From the NCBI GenBank assembly GCA_050734155.1, contig JBOHUD010000080.1, positions 1 to 23,031 on the forward strand: 23,031 nt of DNA, written 5' to 3'. Both the position numbers and the translations under genes were made by a program. This document shows positions 1 through 8,556 of this stretch, piece after piece. Position 1 is the stretch's first letter; every line of letters starts with the position of its first letter. The notes beneath the pieces were generated by a model. The model made no database searches, had not been told where the DNA came from, and saw only the letters and a program-made list of their open reading frames with translations. This DNA comes from Aeolococcus sp050734155. Lineage in GTDB: Bacteria; Chloroflexota; Dormibacteria; Aeolococcales; Aeolococcaceae.

Positions 1-1
1 C

Positions 2-994
2 CGCCTGGCGGTGCGGCTGGTCGAGGACGACGTCCGGCCGCGCGGCCTGGCGACGCGCGACGCCTTTGAGAACGCCATCGCCTGCGTCGCCGCCAGTGGC
101 GGCTCGACCAACGCGGTGCTCCACCTGCTCGCCATCGCCGCGGAGGCGGGCGTGCGCCTCGACCTCGACGACTTCGACCGGATCTCGGCGCGAACACCGA
201 TCCTGGCCGACCTCAGGCCGGGCGGCCGCTTCGTCGCCACCGACGTGCACGCCGCCGGTGGGCTCGCCGTGCTGGCGCAGCGCCTCGCCGACCTGGGCAT
301 CCTCCACGGCACCTGCCCCACGGTGGACGGGCGCACCATCGGCGAGATCGCCGCGGCGGCGCAGGAGGTCGCCGGCCAGGAGGTCATCCTCCCCAGCGCG
401 CATCCGCTCAAGCCCCGCGGCGGCATCGCCATCCTCCGCGGCGACCTCGCTCCCGACGGCTGCGTGGTCAAGCTCGCCGGGCATGATCGAACTCAGCACC
501 GGGGGCCGGCGCGGGTGTTCGACGGCGAGGAGGCCTGCTTCGCCGCGGTCCAGGCCGGGGGGATCGCCGCCGGCGACGTGGTGGTGATCCGCCACGAGGG
601 CCCGGTGGGCGGCCCCGGGATGCGCGAGATGCTCTCCGTGACCGGGGCGCTGGTGGGCGGGGGGCTCGCCGACTCCGTGGCCCTGGTCACCGACGGCCGC
701 TTCTCGGGGGCGACCCATGGGCTGATGGTGGCCCACGTCGCTCCGGAGGCGGCGCTGGGCGGCCCCATCGCTGTGATCTGTGACGGCGATCTGATCACCG
801 TCGACGTCGACGCCAAGCGTCTCGACGTCGAGCTTGGCGCGGGTGAGCTCGAACAGCGGCTCCGATCCTGGGCCCCACCTCCGCCGCGCTATCCCCACGG
901 CGTCCTCGCCAAGTACGCGGCGACCGTGGGGTCGGCCTCGCGCGGGGCGCTCACCTCCCCGGTGCCGGACCTGGTCGACGCCGTGCCCACCTGA
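2..994 (+). CDS. ilvD: Dihydroxy-acid dehydratase, C-terminal part (N-terminus outside window)
   Basis: Converts 2,3-dihydroxy-isovalerate and 2,3-dihydroxy-3-methylvalerate to the 2-oxo acids, the third common step of valine and isoleucine synthesis. The open frame enters at the window edge, so this is a partial gene of about 330 residues out of the usual 550-620. Family signatures are visible in order: a Cys followed by ASGGSTNAVLHLLAIA (one of the Fe-S ligands lies here), a CVVKLAG segment, HEGPVGGPGMREML, and TDGRFSGATHG with the catalytic Ser region. The C-terminus is intact and ends in TGA. The gene lies on the same strand as the ilvB operon, 324 bases upstream of its first ORF, and is separated from it by a promoter and attenuator, so it is probably its own transcription unit. 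Identity is very secure; the start is not visible. Confidence 0.95.
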   Translation, partial: RLAVRLVEDDVRPRGLATRDAFENAIACVAASGGSTNAVLHLLAIAAEAGVRLDLDDFDRISARTPILADLRPGGRFVATDVHAAGGLAVLAQRLADLGILHGTCPTVDGRTIGEIAAAAQEVAGQEVILPSAHPLKPRGGIAILRGDLAPDGCVVKLAGHDRTQHRGPARVFDGEEACFAAVQAGGIAAGDVVVIRHEGPVGGPGMREMLSVTGALVGGGLADSVALVTDGRFSGATHGLMVAHVAPEAALGGPIAVICDGDLITVDVDAKRLDVELGAGELEQRLRSWAPPPPRYPHGVLAKYAATVGSASRGALTSPVPDLVDAVPT

Positions 995-1037
995 GAGGGG
1001 GGAGGGTGGGGACGGTGGTGGTGCGTTTCTGCCAGAG

Positions 1038-1081
1038 GTGACAGGAAATGGAAGGGGGCTCCGCGGCCGACCTGTCACAGG
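1038..1081. promoter_or_regulatory. Inverted-repeat operator candidate upstream of the ilvB promoter
   Basis: GTGACAGG (1038-1045) and CCTGTCAC (1071-1078) form a perfect 8-base inverted repeat with a 25-base spacer. The right arm also belongs to a compact palindrome, CCTGT-C-ACAGG (1071-1081). That gives three ACAGG/CCTGT half-sites, ending 7 bases before the -35 hexamer. Placement suggests a binding site for an activator or repressor of the ilv-leu operon. A weak ilvD terminator is the alternative, but no T-tract follows. No regulator can be named from the sequence. Confidence 0.4.
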
Positions 1082-1088
1082 ACTGTGC

Positions 1089-1118
1089 TTGACGTCCCCA
1101 ACGGTCGTCGCGTAGGCT
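1089..1118 (+). promoter_or_regulatory. Promoter of the ilv-leu operon
   Basis: A -35 TTGACG (1089-1094) and a -10 TAGGCT (1113-1118) are separated by 18 bases, a good match to a housekeeping sigma factor. Transcription would start about 7-9 bases past the -10, around 1125-1127. That is at or next to the ATG of the leader peptide, so the leader mRNA is probably leaderless. Confidence 0.65.
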
Positions 1119-1126
1119 TCCGGCAC

Positions 1127-1222
1127 ATGACCAAGCGGCTCGCCGTCGTCCTCGTACTGCTCGGCCTGCTCCTGATTGGGAGCGGGACCTCGAGGGTCCG
1201 GACGCGGCGCGTGCTTCGCTAG
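1127..1222 (+). CDS. ilv operon leader peptide (31 aa), attenuation control
   Basis: This short ORF has an ATG start and TAG stop. Codons 7-17 (1145-1177) read VVLVLLGLLLI, ten of eleven residues being Val, Leu or Ile. They include GTA and ATT, which are unusual codons in this GC-rich window. The remainder is Arg/Thr/Ser rich. There is no Shine-Dalgarno sequence before the ATG, but the predicted transcription start falls on it, so leaderless initiation is likely. The ORF lies between the promoter and an intrinsic terminator ahead of ilvB. That is the standard arrangement for ribosome-mediated attenuation, in which scarcity of charged Val/Leu/Ile tRNA stalls the ribosome and favours read-through. 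A short secreted or membrane peptide is the alternative, since the run is hydrophobic, but the terminator and antiterminator behind it argue for a control peptide. Confidence 0.78.
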   Translation: MTKRLAVVLVLLGLLLIGSGTSRVRTRRVLR

Positions 1223-1261
1223 GCACAGACCAGAACCGGATCACCAGAAGGGTCCCCTCTC
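1178..1261 (+). promoter_or_regulatory. Antiterminator helix and competing hairpin of the ilv attenuator
   Basis: Bases 1178-1189 (GGGAGCGGGACC) can pair with 1251-1261 (GGTCCCCTCTC). This gives 11 pairs, including one G-U, with C1183 bulged. The 3' strand of this helix is most of the 5' arm of the terminator, so the two structures exclude each other. The 5' strand begins immediately after the Val/Leu/Ile codon run. GGACC (1185-1189) can alternatively pair with GGTCC (1195-1199) in a local 5-bp hairpin that would free the terminator. Pairings were read by eye; no folding energy was computed. Confidence 0.6.
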
Positions 1262-1283
1262 AGGAGGGGGCCCTTCTTTTTTT
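1246..1283 (+). terminator. Intrinsic terminator (attenuator) before ilvB
   Basis: AGAAGGGTCCCCTC (1246-1259) pairs with GAGGGGGCCCTTCT (1264-1277) around a TCAG loop. This is a 14-bp stem with a single G-U pair, and a run of seven T follows (1277-1283). It lies upstream of the ilvB operon genes and just downstream of the leader peptide stop, so it must be regulated rather than constitutive. It is the clearest terminator in the window. Confidence 0.9.
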
Positions 1284-1318
1284 ACCCGCCAGACGCCACC
1301 CCGCACCGAGGAGCACCC

Positions 1319-1510
1319 ATGGACGACCGAGGCCACCGACCAGCCCCTGCGAATCGCGCCGAGGATCGCGACTCCGCCAGCCCGCCGGCGATGGAGCGGC
1401 ATCGCGACGGACCCGACCAGTACCGGCACAGCCCCGGATCGGCGGCCGCCCAGTGGCGCGCCGAGGGCCTCGATTTCGTCCGCGACGCCATCCAGCTCAG
1501 CTACCAGTGA
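1319..1510 (+). CDS. Small protein (63 aa) of unknown function, first gene of the ilv operon
   Basis: An ATG with a good ribosome binding site (GAGGAG, 1308-1313, five bases before the start) opens a 63-codon frame. Its TGA overlaps the GTG start of ilvB in a GTGA junction (1507-1510). Third codon positions are strongly G/C, like the neighbouring genes. The product is hydrophilic. It has an Arg/Asp/Pro-rich, probably disordered first 40 residues and then a more ordered tail with QWRAEGLDFVRDAIQL. I see no signal peptide or membrane segment, and I do not recognise the family. It may be a genuine small protein, for instance an accessory to acetolactate synthase, or mainly a device that delivers ribosomes to ilvB, whose own start has no clear binding site. 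Confidence 0.6.
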   Translation: MDDRGHRPAPANRAEDRDSASPPAMERHRDGPDQYRHSPGSAAAQWRAEGLDFVRDAIQLSYQ

Positions 1511-3240
1511 TTCAACCTCACCCCGCCGCCGGTGACGAGGACACGGCCCCGGCGCGGCGCGTCCTGACCGGGGCTGAGATCGTCTTCGAGTGCCTGCTTG
1601 CCGAAGGGGTGACGACCATCTTCGGGTACCCCGGGGGCGCCAACCTGCCCCTCTACCAGCACCTGCCGTCGTACCCCGGCCTGCACCACGTCCTGGTCCG
1701 CCACGAGCAGGGCGGGGCCCACGCCGCCGACGGCTACGCGCGCAGCCGGCCGGGCGCGGTCGGGGTGGTCCTGGCCACCAGCGGACCCGGGGCGCTGAAC
1801 ATGGTCACCGGCCTGGCGACCGCCTTCGCCGACTCGGTGCCCGTGGTGGCCATCACCGGGCAGGTGCCGATCACCGCGGTGGGAACCGACGCCTTCCAGG
1901 AATCCGACGTGATCGGCTCCACCATGTCGGTGACCAAGCACAGCTACCTGATCACCCGCGTCGAGGACATCGCTCCGACGATCCGCGAGGCCTTCCACGT
2001 GGCTCGCACGGGGCGCCCCGGACCGGTGCTCATCGACATCCCCAAGGATCTCCAGCAGGCGACGACCGAGCTCCGTGTCGCCAGCGAGCCCGTGCGCCTG
2101 CGCTCCTTCCCGGCGCCGCCCGCCCCCGAGGATCGCAAGCTGCGGCGCATCGCCCAGCTCATCGCCGAGGCCCACCGCCCGGTCATGCTGATCGGTCGCG
2201 GGGTGCTGATCTCCGGTGCCGAGCAGGCGGTCATCGAGCTCGCCGAGCGCGCCGGCATCCCCGTGGGCTGGACGCTGCTCGGCACCGGTGCCTTCCCGCT
2301 CCGCCACCCCCTGGCCCTGCAGATGGTGGGCTTCATGGGAGCCGGCTTCACCAACCGGGCGGTCTGCGACGCCGACCTCCTGATCATGGTGGGGATGCGC
2401 TGTGACGACCGGGTGACCACCCGTCTCGACTCCTTCGCTCCGCGCGTCGAGCACATCGTGCACATCGACATCGATCCGGCCGAGATCGGCAAGAACGTGG
2501 TGCCCCACGTGTCCGTGGTGGCCGATGCCCGCCAGGCGCTGAGCGCGCTGCTGCCCCTGGTGGATCCCCGGCGGGAGCACCGCTGGCTCACCCAGATCGA
2601 CCAGTGGAAGGAGGAGCACCCCGTCCGCTTCATCTCCAACAACGGTCTCCTGCAACCGCAGGAGGTGCTCATCGAGATGTACGCCCGCTGCCACGACGAG
2701 GCGATCGTCCTCGCCGACGTGGGCCTCAACCAGATCTGGGCGGCACTCTGGTTCGACTACGCCAGGCCCGGGCGCTTCCTCAACTCGGGCGGCACCGGCA
2801 CCATGGGCTTCGCCTTCCCCGCCTCGATGGGAGCCAAGCTCAGCAATCCCGACACGACCGTGTTCTGCGTCAGTGGCGAGGGCGGCTTCGTGATGAACAT
2901 GCAGGAGATGGCGACCATGGTCGAGCAGAACATCGACGTCAACGTCCTCATCCTCAACAACTCGTCGCTGGGCATGGTGCGCCAGTTCCAGGACGACTTC
3001 TACGGTGGGATCCGCTCCGCCGTCGATCTCACCTTCACCCCGGACTTCCTCAAGCTCGGCGAGGCCTTCGGCATGAAGGCGATGAGCACCGCCCGGCGCG
3101 AGGACGTCGGCCCCATGCTCGACCTGGCCCTGGCGCACCGCGGACCGGTGCTGATGAACTTCGACATCGACCGTGACGCCAACGTCTACCCGATCGTGCC
3201 CCTCGGCAAGGGCATGCTCGACTTCGTCGAAGCGTCGTGA
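1507..3240 (+). CDS. ilvB: Acetolactate synthase (AHAS), catalytic large subunit
   Basis: A ThDP-dependent enzyme that condenses two pyruvates to 2-acetolactate, or pyruvate with 2-oxobutyrate to 2-aceto-2-hydroxybutyrate. The GTG at 1507 gives 577 residues, normal for the family. An upstream in-frame GTG (1453) would add 18 residues, but it has no binding site and lies inside the small ORF. The N-terminal Pyr domain has FGYPGGANLPLY and the catalytic Glu67 in RHEQGGAHAADGYAR. The central domain and C-terminal PP domain follow. The ThDP/Mg motif reads GEG (457-459) ... NN (484-485) instead of the usual GDG...NN. Some proteobacterial AHAS enzymes also carry GEG as I recall, so activity is not ruled out. 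Start and stop overlaps couple it to the small ORF before and to ilvN after. Confidence 0.96.
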   Translation: MIQPHPAAGDEDTAPARRVLTGAEIVFECLLAEGVTTIFGYPGGANLPLYQHLPSYPGLHHVLVRHEQGGAHAADGYARSRPGAVGVVLATSGPGALNMVTGLATAFADSVPVVAITGQVPITAVGTDAFQESDVIGSTMSVTKHSYLITRVEDIAPTIREAFHVARTGRPGPVLIDIPKDLQQATTELRVASEPVRLRSFPAPPAPEDRKLRRIAQLIAEAHRPVMLIGRGVLISGAEQAVIELAERAGIPVGWTLLGTGAFPLRHPLALQMVGFMGAGFTNRAVCDADLLIMVGMRCDDRVTTRLDSFAPRVEHIVHIDIDPAEIGKNVVPHVSVVADARQALSALLPLVDPRREHRWLTQIDQWKEEHPVRFISNNGLLQPQEVLIEMYARCHDEAIVLADVGLNQIWAALWFDYARPGRFLNSGGTGTMGFAFPASMGAKLSNPDTTVFCVSGEGGFVMNMQEMATMVEQNIDVNVLILNNSSLGMVRQFQDDFYGGIRSAVDLTFTPDFLKLGEAFGMKAMSTARREDVGPMLDLALAHRGPVLMNFDIDRDANVYPIVPLGKGMLDFVEAS

Positions 3241-3824
3241 CCCAGAGCCGCCTGCTCTCCGTCCTGGTGGAGAACAAGCCGGGCGTGCTCAACCGGGTGG
3301 CCTCGGCGGTGCGGCGACGCGGCTTCAACATCGATTCGCTTTCGGTGGGACCCACCGACGACCCCTCGGTGTCGCGCATGACCATCGCCGTCCACGTCGG
3401 CCGCCAGCAGGCGGAGCAGGCCACCAAGCAGCTGGCCAAGCTCATCGACGTGATCACCATCGACGATGTCACCGGCCAGCGGGTCGTCGCCCACGAGATC
3501 CTGCTCATCCGCATGCACGCGCCCCGATCGCAGCGGCGCGACATCCTCGACATCGTCGACATCTACCGCGGCCGCGTGGTCGACGTCGCCTCGGAGTCGG
3601 TGATCATCGAGGTGACCGGATCGACGGAGAAGATCGACAACTTCATCGACCTGATGCGCCCCTTCGGCATCAAGGAGCTGGGCCGCAGCGGTGCTGTGGC
3701 GCTGGTTCGCGGCGACGACGCACGACTGCGCCTCGTCGACTTCGAGGTGCCTCGGGGCGAACCCGGCGTCCTTCCCCTTCCCGGAGACGGTCCAGGACCC
3801 GTCGACACGACCGGCAACGTCTAG
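3237..3824 (+). CDS. ilvN: Acetolactate synthase, small regulatory subunit
   Basis: Regulatory partner of the upstream large subunit; it activates the enzyme and confers valine feedback inhibition. The GTG start overlaps the ilvB stop (GTGA, 3237-3240). The product is 195 residues. An N-terminal ACT domain (about residues 4-75: LLSVLVENKPGVLNRVASAV, then RRGFNIDSLSVGPTDD) binds the effector amino acid. A C-terminal ACT-like domain follows (about 80-160), with the family's HEILLIRM and the FGIKELGRSGAVALVRG ending. A Gly/Pro-rich tail of about 30 residues follows and looks unstructured. Length and domain order match the long IlvN/IlvH type. Confidence 0.95.
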   Translation: MTQSRLLSVLVENKPGVLNRVASAVRRRGFNIDSLSVGPTDDPSVSRMTIAVHVGRQQAEQATKQLAKLIDVITIDDVTGQRVVAHEILLIRMHAPRSQRRDILDIVDIYRGRVVDVASESVIIEVTGSTEKIDNFIDLMRPFGIKELGRSGAVALVRGDDARLRLVDFEVPRGEPGVLPLPGDGPGPVDTTGNV

Positions 3825-3843
3825 CACTCATGAGGACACGCTG

Positions 3844-4889
3844 ATGGCGGCGCGGATGTACTACGAGACAGATGTCGAAGCCGGTGCCCTGGAGGGCGCG
3901 CGCATCGCCGTTCTCGGCTACGGCTCTCAGGGCCATGCCCACGCCCAGAACCTGCGCGACTCCGGCCACGACGTCCGGGTCGGCCTGCCCGCGGGCTCAC
4001 GCAGCCGGGCGGCGGCGGAGGGGGAGGGGCTGCGCGTGCTCACCCCTGCCGAGGCGGTGGCGGAGGCCGGCGTGGTGATGGTGCTGGCTCCGGACACAGC
4101 CCAGAAGGCGCTGTACGACGCGGCCATCGTCGACAACCTCGAGCCCGGCGACCTGCTGCTCTTCGCCCACGGTTTCACCATCCGCTTCGCTCAGATCAGC
4201 CCGCCCGAGGGCGTGGACGTGGCCATGGTGGCTCCCAAGGGCCCCGGACACCTGGTGCGCCGCACCTTCGTCGACGGGCAGGGGGTGCCTTGCCTGGTGG
4301 CGGTGCACCAGGATGCCACCGGCACCGCCTGGCAGCGCACTCTCGCCTACGCGAGCGGCATCGGTGGAACCCGGGCCGGCTGCCTGCGCACCACCTTCGC
4401 CGAGGAGACCGAGACCGACCTCTTCGGGGAGCAGGCGGTGCTGTGCGGCGGGATCTCCAGCCTGGTCAAGGCCGGCTACGAGACGCTGGTCGACGCCGGC
4501 TACCAGCCCGAGCTCGCCTACTTCGAGGTCATGCACGAGCTCAAGCTGATCGTCGACCTCATGTACCAGGGCGGACTCTCGTACATGCGCTACTCGGTCA
4601 GCGACACAGCCGAGTTCGGCGACTACGTCAGCGGCCCCCGAGTGGTCGATGAGCGGACCAGGGCGACCATGCGCTCCATCCTCGCCGAAATCCAGGACGG
4701 CAGCTTCGCCAAGCGCTGGATCGCGGAGAACGAGAACGGCCGCTCCGACTTCCTCGAGTACCGCGACGAGGAGCACCGCCATCCTGTCGAGCGAGTCGGT
4801 GCCGATCTGCGCGCGCGCATGACCTGGCTGGAGTCGAAGACCGCCCCCGGGATGGAGAGCGCCGCCGACGGCCCCGGGGGCACACCGAG

Positions 4890-4893
<4 letters not shown>
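3844..4893 (+). CDS. ilvC: Ketol-acid reductoisomerase, class I (short form)
   Basis: NAD(P)H- and Mg-dependent isomerase-reductase acting on the AHAS products. The ATG at 3844 follows a GAGGA binding site and gives 349 residues, the length of the short class I enzymes. The Rossmann motif GYGSQGHAHA starts at residue 25, His109 sits in FAHGFTIRF, and the Mg ligands are Asp192 and Glu196 (ETDLFGEQAVLCGG) with Glu228 and Glu232 (YFEVMHELKLIVDLMY). The cofactor loop GLPAGSRSRAA has two Ser and Arg residues that suggest NADPH preference; this is an inference from the usual phosphate-binding pattern. A 19-base gap separates it from ilvN, and its TGA overlaps the leuA ATG. Confidence 0.96.
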
Positions 4894-6526
<1,633 letters not shown>

Positions 6527-6527
<1 letters not shown>

Positions 6528-7954
6528 TGACGGCGCGCACTCTCTTCGAGAAGGTGTGGGACGCGCACGCGGTGGTGCCCGACGGCAGCGGGCCCACGGT
6601 GCTCTACATCGACCTGCACCTGGTCCACGAGGTCACCTCGCCGCAGGCCTTCGAGGGATTGCGGCTCTCCGGCCGGGCGGTGCGCCGGCCCGACCAGACC
6701 GTGGCCACCATGGACCACAACGTCCCCACCATCGACCAGCTCGCTCCCATCGCCGACCCGATCAGCGCCGCCCAGGTGGAGGCGCTGCGCCGCAACTGCG
6801 CGGACTTCGGCATCGCCTGCTACGGCGTGGGCCACCGCTGGCAGGGCATCGTGCACGTCATCGGCCCCGAGCTGGGGCTCACCCTTCCCGGCACCACCAT
6901 CGTGTGCGGCGACAGCCACACGGCCACGCACGGAGCCTTCGGGGCGCTCGCCTTCGGCATCGGCACCACCGACGTCGAGCATGTGCTCGCCACCCAGACG
7001 CTGCGAGTCAGCCGGCCGCGCGCCATGGAGGTGCGCATCGACGGCGTGCTCCCCATGGGGGTCACCGCCAAGGACGTCGCGCTCGGCGTGGTGCGCACCA
7101 TCGGCACGGCCGGTGCGGCGGGTCACGTCGTCGAGTACACAGGGACGACGGTGTCCGGCCTCTCGATGGAGCAGCGCATGACGCTGTGCAACCTCACCAT
7201 CGAGGGCGGCGGCCGTGCCGGCATGATCGCGCCCGACGACGTCACCGTCGCCTATCTGCGGGGGCGGCCCCTGGCGCCCCGTGCCGCGGCGTGGGACCTC
7301 GCGGTGGCAGCCTGGGAGGAGCTGCGCAGCGATCCCGGGGCGGCATACGATCGCGAGGTCCGCCTCGACGCTGCGGAGATGGCGCCCTTCGTCACCTGGG
7401 GAACCACGCCGGCGCAGTCGGTTGCGGTCACCGACCGCATCCCCGACCCGGAGAGCTTCGCCGATGCGTCATTGCGGGAATCCGCTGTGCGCGCGCTCGC
7501 CTACATGGGGCTGACCGCGGGGACACCGATGGAGGAGGTGACCATCGACGCCGTCTTCATCGGGTCGTGCACCAACTCACGCATCGAGGATCTCCGCAGT
7601 GCCGCCGCGCTGATGGACGGCCGGCACGTGGCCGCTGGCGTGCGCGTCCTCGTCGTCCCCGGCTCACACCAGGTCAAGCAGCAGGCGGAGCACGAGGGGC
7701 TCGACCGCATCTTTCGGAGTGCGGGCGCGGAATGGCGCGAGGCGGGCTGCTCGATGTGCCTGGGGATGAACCCCGACATCCTCCAGCCGGGCGAGAGGTG
7801 CGCCAGCACCAGCAACCGCAATTTCGAGGGGCGCCAGGGTCGCGGCGGTCGCACCCACCTGCTCTCGCCGGCGATGGCCGCGGCGGCAGCGATCGAGGGC
7901 CGCATCACCGACGTGCGCGGCTTCGGCGCCCGTCTGGCGGCGGCCGCGTCGTGA
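6527..7954 (+). CDS. leuC: 3-isopropylmalate dehydratase, large subunit
   Basis: Large, [4Fe-4S]-bearing subunit of isopropylmalate isomerase. With CimA present it should also isomerise citramalate. The ATG at 6527 shares one base with the leuA stop (TGATG) and follows a GGAGG-like site. The product has 475 residues, the usual length. Cluster ligands are Cys348 (GSCTNSR), Cys408 and Cys411 (CSMCLGMNPD). The aconitase-family signatures VCGDSHTATHGAFGALAFGIG and TSNRNFEGRQGRGGRTHL are intact. The GTG start of leuD overlaps its stop, so the two subunits should be made in step. Confidence 0.96.
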
Positions 7955-8556
7955 AGCCGTTCCGCTGCGAGCACGGGGGCCTGGTTCCTCTCGACAGATC
8001 GGATGTCGACACCGACCAGATCATCCCCAAGCAGTTTCTCAAGCGCGTCGAGCGAAGCGGCTACGGCGCGTTCCTCTTCCACGAGTGGAGGTCGGACCCG
8101 GACTTCGTTCTCAACACCGACGCCCATCGCGATGGGACGGTCCTCGTGGCGGGGCGCAACTTCGGCTGCGGCTCCTCGCGCGAGCACGCCGTCTGGGCTC
8201 TCCAGGATCACGGCTTTCGCGCCGTCGTAGCGCCGTCGTTCGCGGACATCTTCCAGGGCAACGCGCTCAGCTGCGGCCTGCTCGCGGTGACCCTCGCCGA
8301 GCACGAGGTCCGCGCCCTGCTCGACCTCGCGCTCGAGGAGCCCGGGGTGGAGTGCATCGTCGACCTGGAGGATTGCAAGGTGAGCGCCGGCGATCTGCGT
8401 TTCGACTTCAGGCTCGATCCCACCAGGCGCAGGGCGCTCCTCGATGGGCTCGACGACATCACCCTGACGCTGCACAACCTGGAGGAGATCTCGGCATTCG
8501 AGGACAGCCGGCCGGCGTGGATGCCCAACCTGTCGGCTGCAGGAGAGGCGGGGTGA
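7951..8556 (+). CDS. leuD: 3-isopropylmalate dehydratase, small subunit
   Basis: Small swivel-domain subunit that completes the LeuC active site. The GTG at 7951 overlaps the leuC stop (GTGA), giving 201 residues. Diagnostic motifs are DVDTDQIIPKQFLKR near the N-terminus and AGRNFGCGSSREHAVWAL, the substrate-recognition loop of the family. SFADIFQGNALSCGLLAV and a FDFRLDPTRRRALLDGLDDI tail follow. This is the bacterial mesophilic type of about 200 residues, not the shorter archaeal type. It overlaps leuB downstream. Confidence 0.96.
   Translation: MKPFRCEHGGLVPLDRSDVDTDQIIPKQFLKRVERSGYGAFLFHEWRSDPDFVLNTDAHRDGTVLVAGRNFGCGSSREHAVWALQDHGFRAVVAPSFADIFQGNALSCGLLAVTLAEHEVRALLDLALEEPGVECIVDLEDCKVSAGDLRFDFRLDPTRRRALLDGLDDITLTLHNLEEISAFEDSRPAWMPNLSAAGEAG

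Noticed and set aside
1127..1290. T-box riboswitch as the control element before ilvB
   Set aside because: The conserved T-box sequence (AGGGTGGNACCGCG type) and the specifier-loop layout are absent. A short ORF with a codon run explains the region better.
1453..1506. Upstream GTG as the ilvB start
   Set aside because: The 18 extra residues would lie inside the small ORF, the GTG has no ribosome binding site, and the GTGA junction at 1507 matches the overlaps throughout the operon.
1501..3138. A 545-codon open frame on the - strand opposite ilvB
   Set aside because: It is the antisense shadow of a GC-rich gene. The translation is a low-complexity mix of His/Gly/Asp/Val with no family resemblance, while the + strand encodes an unmistakable acetolactate synthase.
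4364..4376. GGTGGAACCCGGG resembling a T-box core
   Set aside because: It lies inside the ilvC coding frame with no terminator or downstream gene start, so it is chance similarity.
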